From: an uncultured Collinsella sp.
GTDB lineage: Bacteria > Actinomycetota > Coriobacteriia > Coriobacteriales > Coriobacteriaceae
Assembly: GCA_902496275.1 (NCBI GenBank)
Contig: CABVAC010000025.1
Span: forward strand, 1-25,747
Length of the DNA: 25,747 nucleotides
Direction: 5' to 3'
This document shows, piece after piece, positions 7,849 through 15,045 of the stretch; within the stretch, counting starts at the first letter, position 1; the number at the start of each line of letters is the position of its first letter. The position numbers and the translations under genes are program-made. A model generated the notes under the pieces. That model did no database searches. It was not told where the DNA came from and was given only the letters and a program-made list of their open reading frames with translations.

Positions 7849-7881
7849 AGCGAACAGCCCACGGTACAGTCGGTGTTCGCG

Positions 7882-8586
7882 CTACGGCAGGATATGGAAA
7901 CCGAGCGCCGCGATATCCTTGGCAAAGCCGCGCACGGTGTCGAGCGAGACCTCGTACGGGTCGCGACCAATGTTCTTGCGCTTGGCCAGGATGCTGTTGG
8001 GCACCGTGATGATCTGGCAACCGCAGGCCTCGGCCTGGTAAATGTTGATGAGCTCGCGCGTGGACGCCCACAGGACCTCACAGTTGGGCTTGATGGCGGC
8101 CTTCTTGACCGACTCCGTCATAAACGGAATGGGGTCGACGCCGGTGTCGGCGATGCGGCCGGCAAAGAGCGAGATGATGGACGGCGTCTCGGTGTCAACG
8201 GCCTCGACCATCTCGTCAACCTGCTTAGGCGTAAAGATGGTGGTGACGTTGACCTTGATGCCGTCGGCCGAAAGCTTGCGCACCAGCTCGGCGGTGGACT
8301 CGCCCTTGGTGGTCACGCACGGAATCTTGACGTAGACGTTCTCGGCCCAGGTAGCGATCTCGCGCGCCTCGACCTCCATGGTCTCGACGTCGTCGGCAAA
8401 GACCTCAAACGAGACGGACACATCGGTGATGTGGGTCAAGACCTCTTTGGCAAACGCACGGTAATCCGTCACGCCGCCCTTCTTCATAAGGGACGGGTTG
8501 GTCGTGAAACCCTGAACGTTGCCGTTCTCGTACATGTCGAGCATGCCCTCGAGGTTTGCACCGTCAGCGAACACCTTGATTGCCAT
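7882..8586 (-). CDS. Transaldolase / fructose-6-phosphate aldolase family protein
   Basis: A 234-residue cytoplasmic TIM-barrel aldolase of the small transaldolase group, transferring or releasing a dihydroxyacetone unit through a lysine Schiff base. Key motifs: the N-terminal FADGAN, QGFTTNPSLM (26-35), the Schiff-base lysine in YVKIP (Lys87), IKVNVTTIFTPKQ, and FAGRIADTG. ATG 8586 is chosen because AAGGA lies 10 bases upstream and the fold begins at IKVFADG; the frame continues 8 codons upstream with no SD sequence. Members of this group are annotated both as transaldolase (pentose phosphate pathway) and as fructose-6-phosphate aldolase, and the sequence alone does not settle which. It lies 193 bp downstream of the HAD phosphatase gene, probably with its own promoter in that space, though I could not identify one with confidence. 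Confidence 0.92.
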   Translation of the reverse strand: MAIKVFADGANLEGMLDMYENGNVQGFTTNPSLMKKGGVTDYRAFAKEVLTHITDVSVSFEVFADDVETMEVEAREIATWAENVYVKIPCVTTKGESTAELVRKLSADGIKVNVTTIFTPKQVDEMVEAVDTETPSIISLFAGRIADTGVDPIPFMTESVKKAAIKPNCEVLWASTRELINIYQAEACGCQIITVPNSILAKRKNIGRDPYEVSLDTVRGFAKDIAALGFHILP

Positions 8587-8779
8587 CTGCCTGATTCCTT
8601 TCGTTAGCATACGGCCGATAAACTGCTAAACACTTTACCTACGTTTATCAAGGCGTGAGCTGCGGTTTTTTATCTTCTCGGCGAACGGTATAAACACCTC
8701 AGTGTTTGGATTGATAAATCGATTGAGCATGTAAAAGCAAAGAGTCGCAGTTTGGGCAAACGTCAGAACGCGGGATTCA

Positions 8780-9607
8780 TTAGATGAGGCCGAAATGCTG
8801 CATCGCTGTGACGGTGCCGTCGTGTGCGACATCATCAGTCACGTAGTCGGCGAGCGCCTTGACCTCGGGCATGGCGTTGCCCATGGCCACGGCCGTCTCG
8901 ACAGCGGCGAGCATACCCAGATCGTTGCCGGAATCGCCAAAGCCAAAGGTGCGCGCGTTGCCGGTGCGACCCAGGTATTCCAGCGCTTGCGCCACGCCCA
9001 CGCCCTTGTCAATGCCCTTGGGGCTCAGCTCGCGATTCTGACCACCGGTGTTGCACAGCTCAAACTCGCGATCGATAAAGCCGTCATCGTTGGCTACGCG
9101 AGCCAGGTAGCTCGCGACGATGCACACCTTGCCCACGCGCAGACGGCCGTCGACGCGCATCTCCTCGGCGCTGTGCACCACAGAAGTGCCGATCAGAGAC
9201 GACTGCTCAACACCCGCGGGTTCCAGGGCAAAAGTAGCCACGTTGGTCTCGAAAAAGGCCTCAATCCCTGCCGCTGCCATACGGCGCGCAAGCTCCTCGA
9301 TAACGTCCTCGTCAAAGCAGTCCTCATGCACCACGCGACCCTCGACCTCGAGCGTGGCGCCCGCCATGGCAACGACACCCGCAGGCTCCAAAGCACGCAG
9401 GCCATCGGCAATCAGCCACAAGGGACGACCCGTGCAGATAAACGCCTTGTGCCCTGCGTCGCGCAGACGATGAAACGCCTCGATCACCGCCTGCGAGGGG
9501 CGAACCGCCGAAAAGTCCTTGTCGGTCATGTTGTCGGGATCGAACGACGTCAGCGTGCCGTCCACGTCAAAAAAGAGCACGGCGGAATCGGGGCACGCAT
9601 CAATCAT
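8780..9607 (-). CDS. HAD-superfamily Cof-type phosphatase
   Basis: A 275-residue haloacid-dehalogenase hydrolase of the Cof (IIB cap) type. Motif I FFDVDGTLT has the nucleophile Asp14 and acid/base Asp16; motif II is CTGRP (58-62); motif III lysine lies in LSPKGIDKG (195-203); motif IV is GFGDSGNDLGML (222-233). The cap inserts between motifs II and III. These enzymes dephosphorylate sugar phosphates, nucleotides or cofactors such as FMN and PLP; the substrate here is not predictable. ATG 9607 has AAGGAA upstream on the minus strand. Divergent from rlmKL with a 75-bp shared space. The neighbouring transaldolase weakly suggests sugar phosphates. Confidence 0.93.
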   Translation of the reverse strand: MIDACPDSAVLFFDVDGTLTSFDPDNMTDKDFSAVRPSQAVIEAFHRLRDAGHKAFICTGRPLWLIADGLRALEPAGVVAMAGATLEVEGRVVHEDCFDEDVIEELARRMAAAGIEAFFETNVATFALEPAGVEQSSLIGTSVVHSAEEMRVDGRLRVGKVCIVASYLARVANDDGFIDREFELCNTGGQNRELSPKGIDKGVGVAQALEYLGRTGNARTFGFGDSGNDLGMLAAVETAVAMGNAMPEVKALADYVTDDVAHDGTVTAMQHFGLI

Positions 9608-9649
9608 ATGGGTTCCTTTCGGGGGCGAGAGTAAACGAAGTATCCATCA

Positions 9650-9655
9650 TATAAT
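9650..9655 (+). promoter_or_regulatory. -10 element of the rlmKL promoter
   Basis: A perfect TATAAT lies 27 bases before the rlmKL start codon, in the short divergent space with the HAD gene. No good -35 box is seen at 16-18 bp. The leader would be about 20 nt and includes the SD AGAGAGG. Confidence 0.55.
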
Positions 9656-9682
9656 GGAGCGACGCAACCAGAGAGGTCACCC

Positions 9683-12241
9683 ATGGAATTTTACGCAAGC
9701 TGCCCCGAGGGCTTTGAGTCCGCACTCGCCGATGAGCTTAAACGTCTCGGGCTTTCGCATGTTCGCCGGCTGAAGGGCCGCGCTACATTTGAGGGCGAGC
9801 TCGAAGAAGGCTACCGCGTCTGTCTGTGGTCGCGCCTGGCGAGCCGTGTGTTCGTGGTACTCGGGCGCTTTGAGGCGCAGGATGCCGATGAGCTGTACGA
9901 CAGCGTTTACGACATCACCTGGGAGACCATCATCCGCCCCGGCGCCACCATCGCCATCACCGCCCGCGGCGTGACCGAGCAGCTGCGCAACACGCGCTTC
10001 TCGGCCCTGCGCGCCAAGGACGCGCTGTGCGACCGCCTGGCCGAGACCACGGGCCGTCGCGCCGACGTCGATGCTGCCGACCCCGACGTTCACCTACTGC
10101 TTTCGCTGCGCCAGCGCCGCGCGAGCATCAGCCTGGACCTTTCGGGCGACCCGCTGTTCAAGCGCCTGCCGCCCGCGGCGACCCGCGCCGGCGAGGGTAC
10201 GCACGTGCTGCGCCCCGACTACGCCGCCCTGGTGCTGGCGCAGGTCGGCTGGACCGCACTGTGCGAGCGCGAGCTGACGGCCGACGATTACGAGAACGAG
10301 GCTCTGCCCACGCTGATCGACGCCTCGTGCGCCGGCGGCGGCCTGCTGTTGGAGGCCGTGAATATCCTGACTGACCGTGCACCGGGCGCCGCCCGCGACC
10401 ACTGGGGCTTTGAGGGCTGGCAGCTGCACGACACCGCCCTGTGGGAGCAGTTGCTTGCCGAGGCGCGCGAGCGCGAGACCGCGGCGCGTGAGCGCCAGGC
10501 GCGCATCGTCGCCGTAGACATCGACCCCGCCGCCCGCAAGACCGCTGAGCGCATGGTCAAGTGTGCCGGCTACAAGCGCTTTGTCGATTTTTGCGCCGCC
10601 AAGTCCGCCACCGTACTGGACCACGCGGGCGCCGTCGCCGGTGCCGCCGTGGTCGCGGATACGACCGAGACACCGCTTTCGCTCATGCATGACACCATGA
10701 CGCTCATCGGCGAGCTGCGCCGCGCGCCCGAGCTTGCCGCGGCGCCGGTCGCCGCGCTCACCCGCGACGGATTACTGGCCCGCGCGCTCCACGCCGAGCC
10801 CGAGCGCTCAATCGCCGTCATGCCCAACAACGAAGAGGCGACCGTCGAAGTCTGGCCTTCGCTCGACCACGCCGCCGCGGCGTTTGAAGCCGCGACCAGC
10901 GCAAACGCCGAGGAACAGTCCGCGGACGCCGAAGACGAGGCCGCCAACGCCCCCATGCCCGAGCCCGCCGCCACGCTCGACCTGGGCGACGGCAAGCCGC
11001 TACCCGTGCTCATCCCCGAGTCGGAGCAGTTCGCCAACCGCCTGCGCAAGAATGCCCGTCTGCGCCGCAAGTGGGCCAGGCGCGAGGGCGCGAGCTGCTA
11101 CCGCGTCTACGATGCCGACCTGCCCGATTACTCCGCCGCCATCGATCTGTACGAGGGCTGCCCGCAGACGCCGGGCCGCTGGCTCGTCATCGCCGAATAC
11201 GCCGCGCCCAAGACCATCGACCCCGCGCTTGCCCAGGCCCGCATGCTCGACATCTTGGCCATCGCGCCGCGCATCCTGGATGTTCCGGCCGAACACGTGC
11301 ACGCCAAGGCCCGTATGCGCTCGCGCGGCGGCTCGCAGTACGGCAAGCAGGGCGCCGGCAAGGGCGGCTCGGGCGAGCGCGCCAACATCGCGCGCCGTCG
11401 CCTGCCGCTCATCGAAGAGGGCGGCCTTACCTTTGCCGTCAACTTTGACGACTACCTGGATGTGGGCATCTTCCTGGATCACCGCGTCACCCGCAACCTA
11501 GTGCGCGAGCACGCCAAGCAGGCGCGCCGCTTCCTCAACCTGTTTGCCTACACCGGCACCGCCACCTGCTATGCGGCCGACGGCGGCGTCGAGGAAACCG
11601 TGACAGTCGACCTTTCCAACACCTACCTGGACTGGGCCGAGCGCAATATGCGCCAAAACGGCTTTGTTGGTCCGCAGCATCATTTTGTGCGCGACGACGT
11701 GCTCGCCTGGATCCGCGACCAGCGCCAGACGCGCAACCGCTGGGACCTGGTCTTTGTCGACCCGCCCACGTTCTCGAACTCGTCAAAGATGGGCCGCCGT
11801 ACCTGGGATGTCCAGCGCGACCATGTTGAGCTTTTGGCCGGCGTATCGCGCCTGCTCGCACAGGGCGGGCATGCCATCTTTAGCTGCAACCTGCGCGGCT
11901 TCCGCCCCGAGACGCGCAAGCTCGCCCGCGCGGGCGTGGTGCTGGAGGACATTACGGCGCAGACCATCCCCGAGGACTTCGCGCGCAACCAGAAGGTGCA
12001 CCACTGCTACATCGTGCGCCGTCTGCCCATTGAGGACGCCATGGCCGAGGTCGGCTTTAGCGCCGAGGAAATTGCCGAGCGCGTCGAGGAGCTGCGCAAC
12101 CCCGAGGCCCGCAAGCCCCGCGCGGCTGCACCTGCGCACGCGCAGACCGGCAACGGCAAGTCCAACTTTGCCGGCAAACCCTCCCCTGCCGGCAAGTCCA
12201 AAAAGAAGAAGTTCTACGCCAGCAAGCCCAAAGGCAAATAA
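9683..12241 (+). CDS. rlmKL: RlmKL-type bifunctional 23S rRNA methyltransferase with degenerate RlmL catalytic motifs
   Basis: 852 residues, longer than the ~700 of the Escherichia coli protein. Order: THUMP-type RNA-binding region (1-~165), RlmL-type methyltransferase fold (~175-400), an acidic Ala/Glu linker (~400-435), RlmK-type methyltransferase (~450-790), and a basic Ala/Lys tail. The RlmK half is well kept: FANRLRKN, YDADLPDY, FLDHR, LNLFAYTGTATCYA, VDLSNTYLDWAERN and the VDPPTFSNS motif (Asp693), so m7G2069 methylation is likely. In the RlmL half the SAM loop DPMCGSGT reads DASCAGGG (213-220), and the catalytic NPPYGE position, counted from the matching flanks, reads DTTETP (326-331). 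The m2G2445 activity is therefore probably lost or altered. The frame is uninterrupted and no sign of a sequencing frameshift is seen. Confidence 0.92.
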   Translation: MEFYASCPEGFESALADELKRLGLSHVRRLKGRATFEGELEEGYRVCLWSRLASRVFVVLGRFEAQDADELYDSVYDITWETIIRPGATIAITARGVTEQLRNTRFSALRAKDALCDRLAETTGRRADVDAADPDVHLLLSLRQRRASISLDLSGDPLFKRLPPAATRAGEGTHVLRPDYAALVLAQVGWTALCERELTADDYENEALPTLIDASCAGGGLLLEAVNILTDRAPGAARDHWGFEGWQLHDTALWEQLLAEARERETAARERQARIVAVDIDPAARKTAERMVKCAGYKRFVDFCAAKSATVLDHAGAVAGAAVVADTTETPLSLMHDTMTLIGELRRAPELAAAPVAALTRDGLLARALHAEPERSIAVMPNNEEATVEVWPSLDHAAAAFEAATSANAEEQSADAEDEAANAPMPEPAATLDLGDGKPLPVLIPESEQFANRLRKNARLRRKWARREGASCYRVYDADLPDYSAAIDLYEGCPQTPGRWLVIAEYAAPKTIDPALAQARMLDILAIAPRILDVPAEHVHAKARMRSRGGSQYGKQGAGKGGSGERANIARRRLPLIEEGGLTFAVNFDDYLDVGIFLDHRVTRNLVREHAKQARRFLNLFAYTGTATCYAADGGVEETVTVDLSNTYLDWAERNMRQNGFVGPQHHFVRDDVLAWIRDQRQTRNRWDLVFVDPPTFSNSSKMGRRTWDVQRDHVELLAGVSRLLAQGGHAIFSCNLRGFRPETRKLARAGVVLEDITAQTIPEDFARNQKVHHCYIVRRLPIEDAMAEVGFSAEEIAERVEELRNPEARKPRAAAPAHAQTGNGKSNFAGKPSPAGKSKKKKFYASKPKGK

Positions 12242-12244
12242 CAA

Positions 12245-12311
12245 AGTTGCGGTGGAATACGGACTGTTTTGCCTGGAATTAGGCAAATTTAGACCGTATT
12301 TCACCGCAACT
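12245..12311. repeat. Inverted repeat between convergent rlmKL and kdpE
   Basis: Arms 12245-12274 and 12281-12311 share AGTTGCGGTG, AATACGG and TTTGCCT in inverted order with one bulge and a few mismatches; the loop is 6 nt (GGAATT). On the minus strand the hairpin is followed by TTTGTTATTTG, so it may end some kind of transcript on that side, but kdpE itself ends before reaching it with its 3' end at 12336. It probably acts as a two-way terminator. Confidence 0.75.
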
Positions 12312-12335
12312 CATATTGGGATGGCGGTTGGCGAT

Positions 12336-13049
12336 CTAGCCTTGGGTGACCAATCGGTAGCCGATACCCACGTGTGTCTGGATATAGCGCGGATGCGCGG
12401 GGTCGGACTCTATCTTCTTACGCAGCGTACCCATAAAGACGCGCAGGCTTGCCAGGTCACTCTTAGTTGCCGTGCCCCAAATCTCGTGCAGGATAAACTG
12501 GTGCGTCAGTACCTTGTCGGCGTTATGCGCCAGCAGGCACAGGAGCTTGTACTCAATCGGCGTCAGGTGCAACTCCTCGCCATCCATCGTGGCAATGCCG
12601 GCATCAAAATCGATATGCAGCTCACCGGTATCGAACGAGCCCTCGGAGACAACGCCGCCCGTTTGCGCATACGAAAGGCGCCTGAGCGTCGTGCGAATGC
12701 GCGCGAGCAGCTCCTCGACCGAAAACGGCTTGGTCAGGTAGTCGTCGGCACCGGCATCGAGTGCGCGGATTTTGTCCGCATCCTCGCTACGCGCCGATAC
12801 CACGATAATCGGCATACCCGACCACGTGCGCACCGACTCCACCACCTTGACACCGTCCATATCGGGCAGGCCCAGATCGAGCAGCACAATGCTCGGCGCC
12901 TGCGACGAGGCGGCGGCGATAGCGGCATGGGCGGTCTCCACGGCCATATGGCGCAAGCCGTGCGCCTCGAGCGCAGCAACGATAAGGTTGCGAACGGCGG
13001 GGTCGTCCTCAACGACCAAGATGAGCGGTTTCACGGCAGAGTTCGACAC
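12336..13049 (-). CDS. kdpE: KdpE-like OmpR-family response regulator
   Basis: A 237-residue response regulator: receiver domain (acidic pocket Glu14-Asp15-Asp16, phosphoacceptor Asp58 in LLDLGLPDMDG, Lys107 in DYLTKPFS) and a C-terminal OmpR/PhoB winged helix (LTPIEYKLLCLLAHNADKVL, ending THVGIGYRLV). The pattern LARIRTTLRR plus the KVLTHQFILHEIWG region resembles KdpE. The start is the GTG at 13049, with AGGAG 7 bases upstream; the SD overlaps the kinase stop codon and only 4 bases separate the genes, so the two are translationally coupled. In other bacteria KdpE activates the kdpFABC potassium pump; no such genes lie here, and kup does instead. Confidence 0.92.
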   Translation of the reverse strand: MSNSAVKPLILVVEDDPAVRNLIVAALEAHGLRHMAVETAHAAIAAASSQAPSIVLLDLGLPDMDGVKVVESVRTWSGMPIIVVSARSEDADKIRALDAGADDYLTKPFSVEELLARIRTTLRRLSYAQTGGVVSEGSFDTGELHIDFDAGIATMDGEELHLTPIEYKLLCLLAHNADKVLTHQFILHEIWGTATKSDLASLRVFMGTLRKKIESDPAHPRYIQTHVGIGYRLVTQG

Positions 13050-13053
13050 AGCG

Positions 13054-14679
13054 TTACTCCTTATCAAACGAAACGTCAGCGGCGGGAAGCTCAATCGTAA
13101 AGACCGAGCCGTGCGGGTCCGCCGCGGCAACCTCTATGCTACCGCCATGCGCCAACGCAATGGAGCGGCAGAGCGAAAGACCCAAGCCCACACTGCGATG
13201 GCTGTCGGCAAGACCGTGGTTGGCGGTGTAGAACGACTCAAAGATGCGCTCACGGTCCTCGGGCGCAATGCCCGGCCCGTCATCGGCCACCGAGCATGCC
13301 ACGCATCCATCGTCGACGCTAATCGAAATCATGATATGCGAGCCTGCGGGCGTATAGGTGATGGCGTTGTTCACCAGATTGACCACCAGCTGCACCATCA
13401 GGCGCGCATCGACGTTGACGAGCGCCGGCTCATCGCACGCCACCACCTTAAGGTCGTGCTCGCGCACGGCAGGGTTCACGTGGCGCAGCGCCTCCTCGAC
13501 GATATCGTCCATGAGCTCGAGTGTGGTCGACAGGCGCATGCCGCCACCCTCGAGCTTGGTGATGGCGAGCAGGTTCTCGACGGTGGCGTTGAGCCATTGC
13601 GCATCCGAGCGAATGGAAAGGAGCAGGCCGCGGCGCGTCTGGGCATCGAGCACCGCGGTGCCGGTCGAGCCCTGATCGAGCAGGACATCGGCATTGCCCG
13701 AAATACTGGTGAGCGGCGTACGCAGATCGTGCGAGATGGAGCGCAGCAGGTTGGCGCGCAGCTGTTCGTTTTTGGCGAGCACCGCCGCCTCCTCGCGGGC
13801 CTCCATGGCGCGGGCGCGATCGAGTGCCAGCTCGCCTTCGCTCACGATGGCATCGGCAAGTGTCCGCTCCTCGTGCGTCAGCACGTCGGGCTCGGCAACG
13901 ATAGCCAGCACGCCCACCACCGAGGCGGGGTCGCCCGAGCGCGCGAAGCCGTCGCCTGTGCGAACCGTCAGGTAGATGCCATAAAACGCCGAGCCACCGA
14001 ACGTAGCATCGAGCGGCGTTCCCACATAGGCGGACGCCGAGAGCCGCGGTGGCATCTGCGGCGCCAGCTCGTGCACCGGCGCGGCATCGCCCACGGCCGT
14101 GTATGTCGCACGCGGCAGCAGGTCATCGCCCTCGGCGTCGGCGCTGTACCACACGACCGGACAGCCCGAAAGACGCGCCAGCTGCGTGGCCATGGCGTGA
14201 ACGATCTGCTGCTCGTCGGCGCAGCGCTGCAACATGCGATTGGTCTCGAGCACCATATGCGTGCGGCGGTCGCTGGCGGCAGCCTGTGCCAAGGCGCGGC
14301 GCAGGGCCAACGCAATCGAGCTCGACACAAGCGAGACCACGAACATGATGAAGAACATGCCGGGATAGCCGCGGTCGATAAGCGACAGCGAGTAGCGCGG
14401 GTCGACAAACAAGAAGTTGTAGAGCGCCACGGCGGCAGCCGAGCTCAGCAAGCAATACAGGCGACTCCAGGTAAAGAATGCGCACAGCTGAACGGCGAAC
14501 ACATAGACGATCATGATGCTCGGCGCGAGACCCGGATGGTCGAGCAGCGCGCCCACAATCGTCGCCGCGACCAGCAGCCCCACCGACACGCAGATATCGT
14601 ACAGGGGGCCGCGACGCTTCATCGTAGTGCGCCGCCACCAAAAGTTCTCGGCAATATCACCGTCCGCACGGACGTCCAT
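13054..14679 (-). CDS. kdpD: KdpD-like sensor histidine kinase lacking the N-terminal KdpD/USP domains
   Basis: 541 residues against about 890 for full-length KdpD. It starts almost at the four-helix membrane domain (DUF4118; spans near 28-46, 52-70, 76-92, 105-127, with the typical YNFLFVDPRYSL), then a GAF-like region (~140-290), dimerisation/phosphoacceptor domain (LLRSISHDLRTPLTSISG, His317), and ATPase domain (N box 430-444, DDGPGIAP, VGLGLSLC). The N-terminal KdpD and universal-stress-protein domains, which bind signals such as cyclic di-AMP in some Firmicutes, are absent, and the sequence upstream is a terminator rather than coding, so it is not a fragment of a longer frame. Coupled to kdpE. 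ATG 14679 is used although its SD is weak; ATG 14622 is an alternative. Confidence 0.9.
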   Translation of the reverse strand: MDVRADGDIAENFWWRRTTMKRRGPLYDICVSVGLLVAATIVGALLDHPGLAPSIMIVYVFAVQLCAFFTWSRLYCLLSSAAAVALYNFLFVDPRYSLSLIDRGYPGMFFIMFVVSLVSSSIALALRRALAQAAASDRRTHMVLETNRMLQRCADEQQIVHAMATQLARLSGCPVVWYSADAEGDDLLPRATYTAVGDAAPVHELAPQMPPRLSASAYVGTPLDATFGGSAFYGIYLTVRTGDGFARSGDPASVVGVLAIVAEPDVLTHEERTLADAIVSEGELALDRARAMEAREEAAVLAKNEQLRANLLRSISHDLRTPLTSISGNADVLLDQGSTGTAVLDAQTRRGLLLSIRSDAQWLNATVENLLAITKLEGGGMRLSTTLELMDDIVEEALRHVNPAVREHDLKVVACDEPALVNVDARLMVQLVVNLVNNAITYTPAGSHIMISISVDDGCVACSVADDGPGIAPEDRERIFESFYTANHGLADSHRSVGLGLSLCRSIALAHGGSIEVAAADPHGSVFTIELPAADVSFDKE

Positions 14680-14699
14680 CAGCGCCCCGCCCCTCTCTC

Positions 14700-14744
14700 A
14701 AAAACAAAAACCACCACAAAGGGACAGGCACCTTTGTGGTGGTT
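14700..14744 (-). terminator. Rho-independent terminator after the small membrane protein gene
   Basis: AACCACCACAAAGG (14709-14722) and its exact complement (14731-14744) form a 14-bp stem around an 8-nt loop; on the minus strand the stem is followed by TTTGTTTTTG. A further copy of the right arm core (CTTGTGGTGGTT) lies at 14749-14760, so an alternative pairing exists. It separates kup and the small gene from kdpD-kdpE. Confidence 0.8.
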
Positions 14745-14790
14745 TCCCTTGTGGTGGTTCCAAGTGTATAGCCTTTGCAACCTGCGGTCG

Positions 14791-14985
14791 CTAGACAAAC
14801 AGCACGTGCGCGAGCAGGGCACACACGCACACCGCTCCAAATACCAGTGCCACGATCGAAATTACGCGATCGGCCATATCCATGTTGGCACGATTCGTAA
14901 AGAACCGATCTTCGGCGGCGTCGACGCGCGCCTCACGCACCATTTCGACCACCGCCTCACGGCCATCGAGCGCCTTTGTATCCAT
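14791..14985 (-). CDS. Small single-span membrane protein downstream of kup
   Basis: A 64-residue protein with a charged cytoplasmic-type N-terminal half (residues 1-~38, rich in Glu, Asp, Arg) and one strongly hydrophobic C-terminal helix (VISIVALVFGAVCVCALLAHVLF), ending two residues after it. ATG 14985 is preceded by an almost ideal SD (GGGGAGG, 5 bases spacing), far better than the in-frame ATG at 15015, which supports real translation. It lies 60 bp downstream of kup on the same strand and is followed by an intrinsic terminator, so it is probably the second gene of a kup operon. I do not recognise the family. A tail-anchored accessory or regulatory subunit for Kup is a guess from position only. 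Confidence 0.75.
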   Translation of the reverse strand: MDTKALDGREAVVEMVREARVDAAEDRFFTNRANMDMADRVISIVALVFGAVCVCALLAHVLFV

Positions 14986-15045
14986 GTTTACCTCCCCGGC
15001 CTCATGCTTATCCATCAAAAACCAACTCCGTGTAGCCGCCGACGT

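Noticed and set aside
8635..8835. A 66-codon minus-strand frame overlapping the 3' end of the HAD gene
   Set aside because: No SD at its start or at the internal ATG at 8730, and no recognised motif; the part outside the HAD gene (31 codons) is too short to support.
9683..12241. Frameshift or pseudogene explanation for the unusual RlmL domain
   Set aside because: The frame is continuous, both flanks align in register with the family, and codon use stays normal, so the motif loss looks evolved rather than a break.
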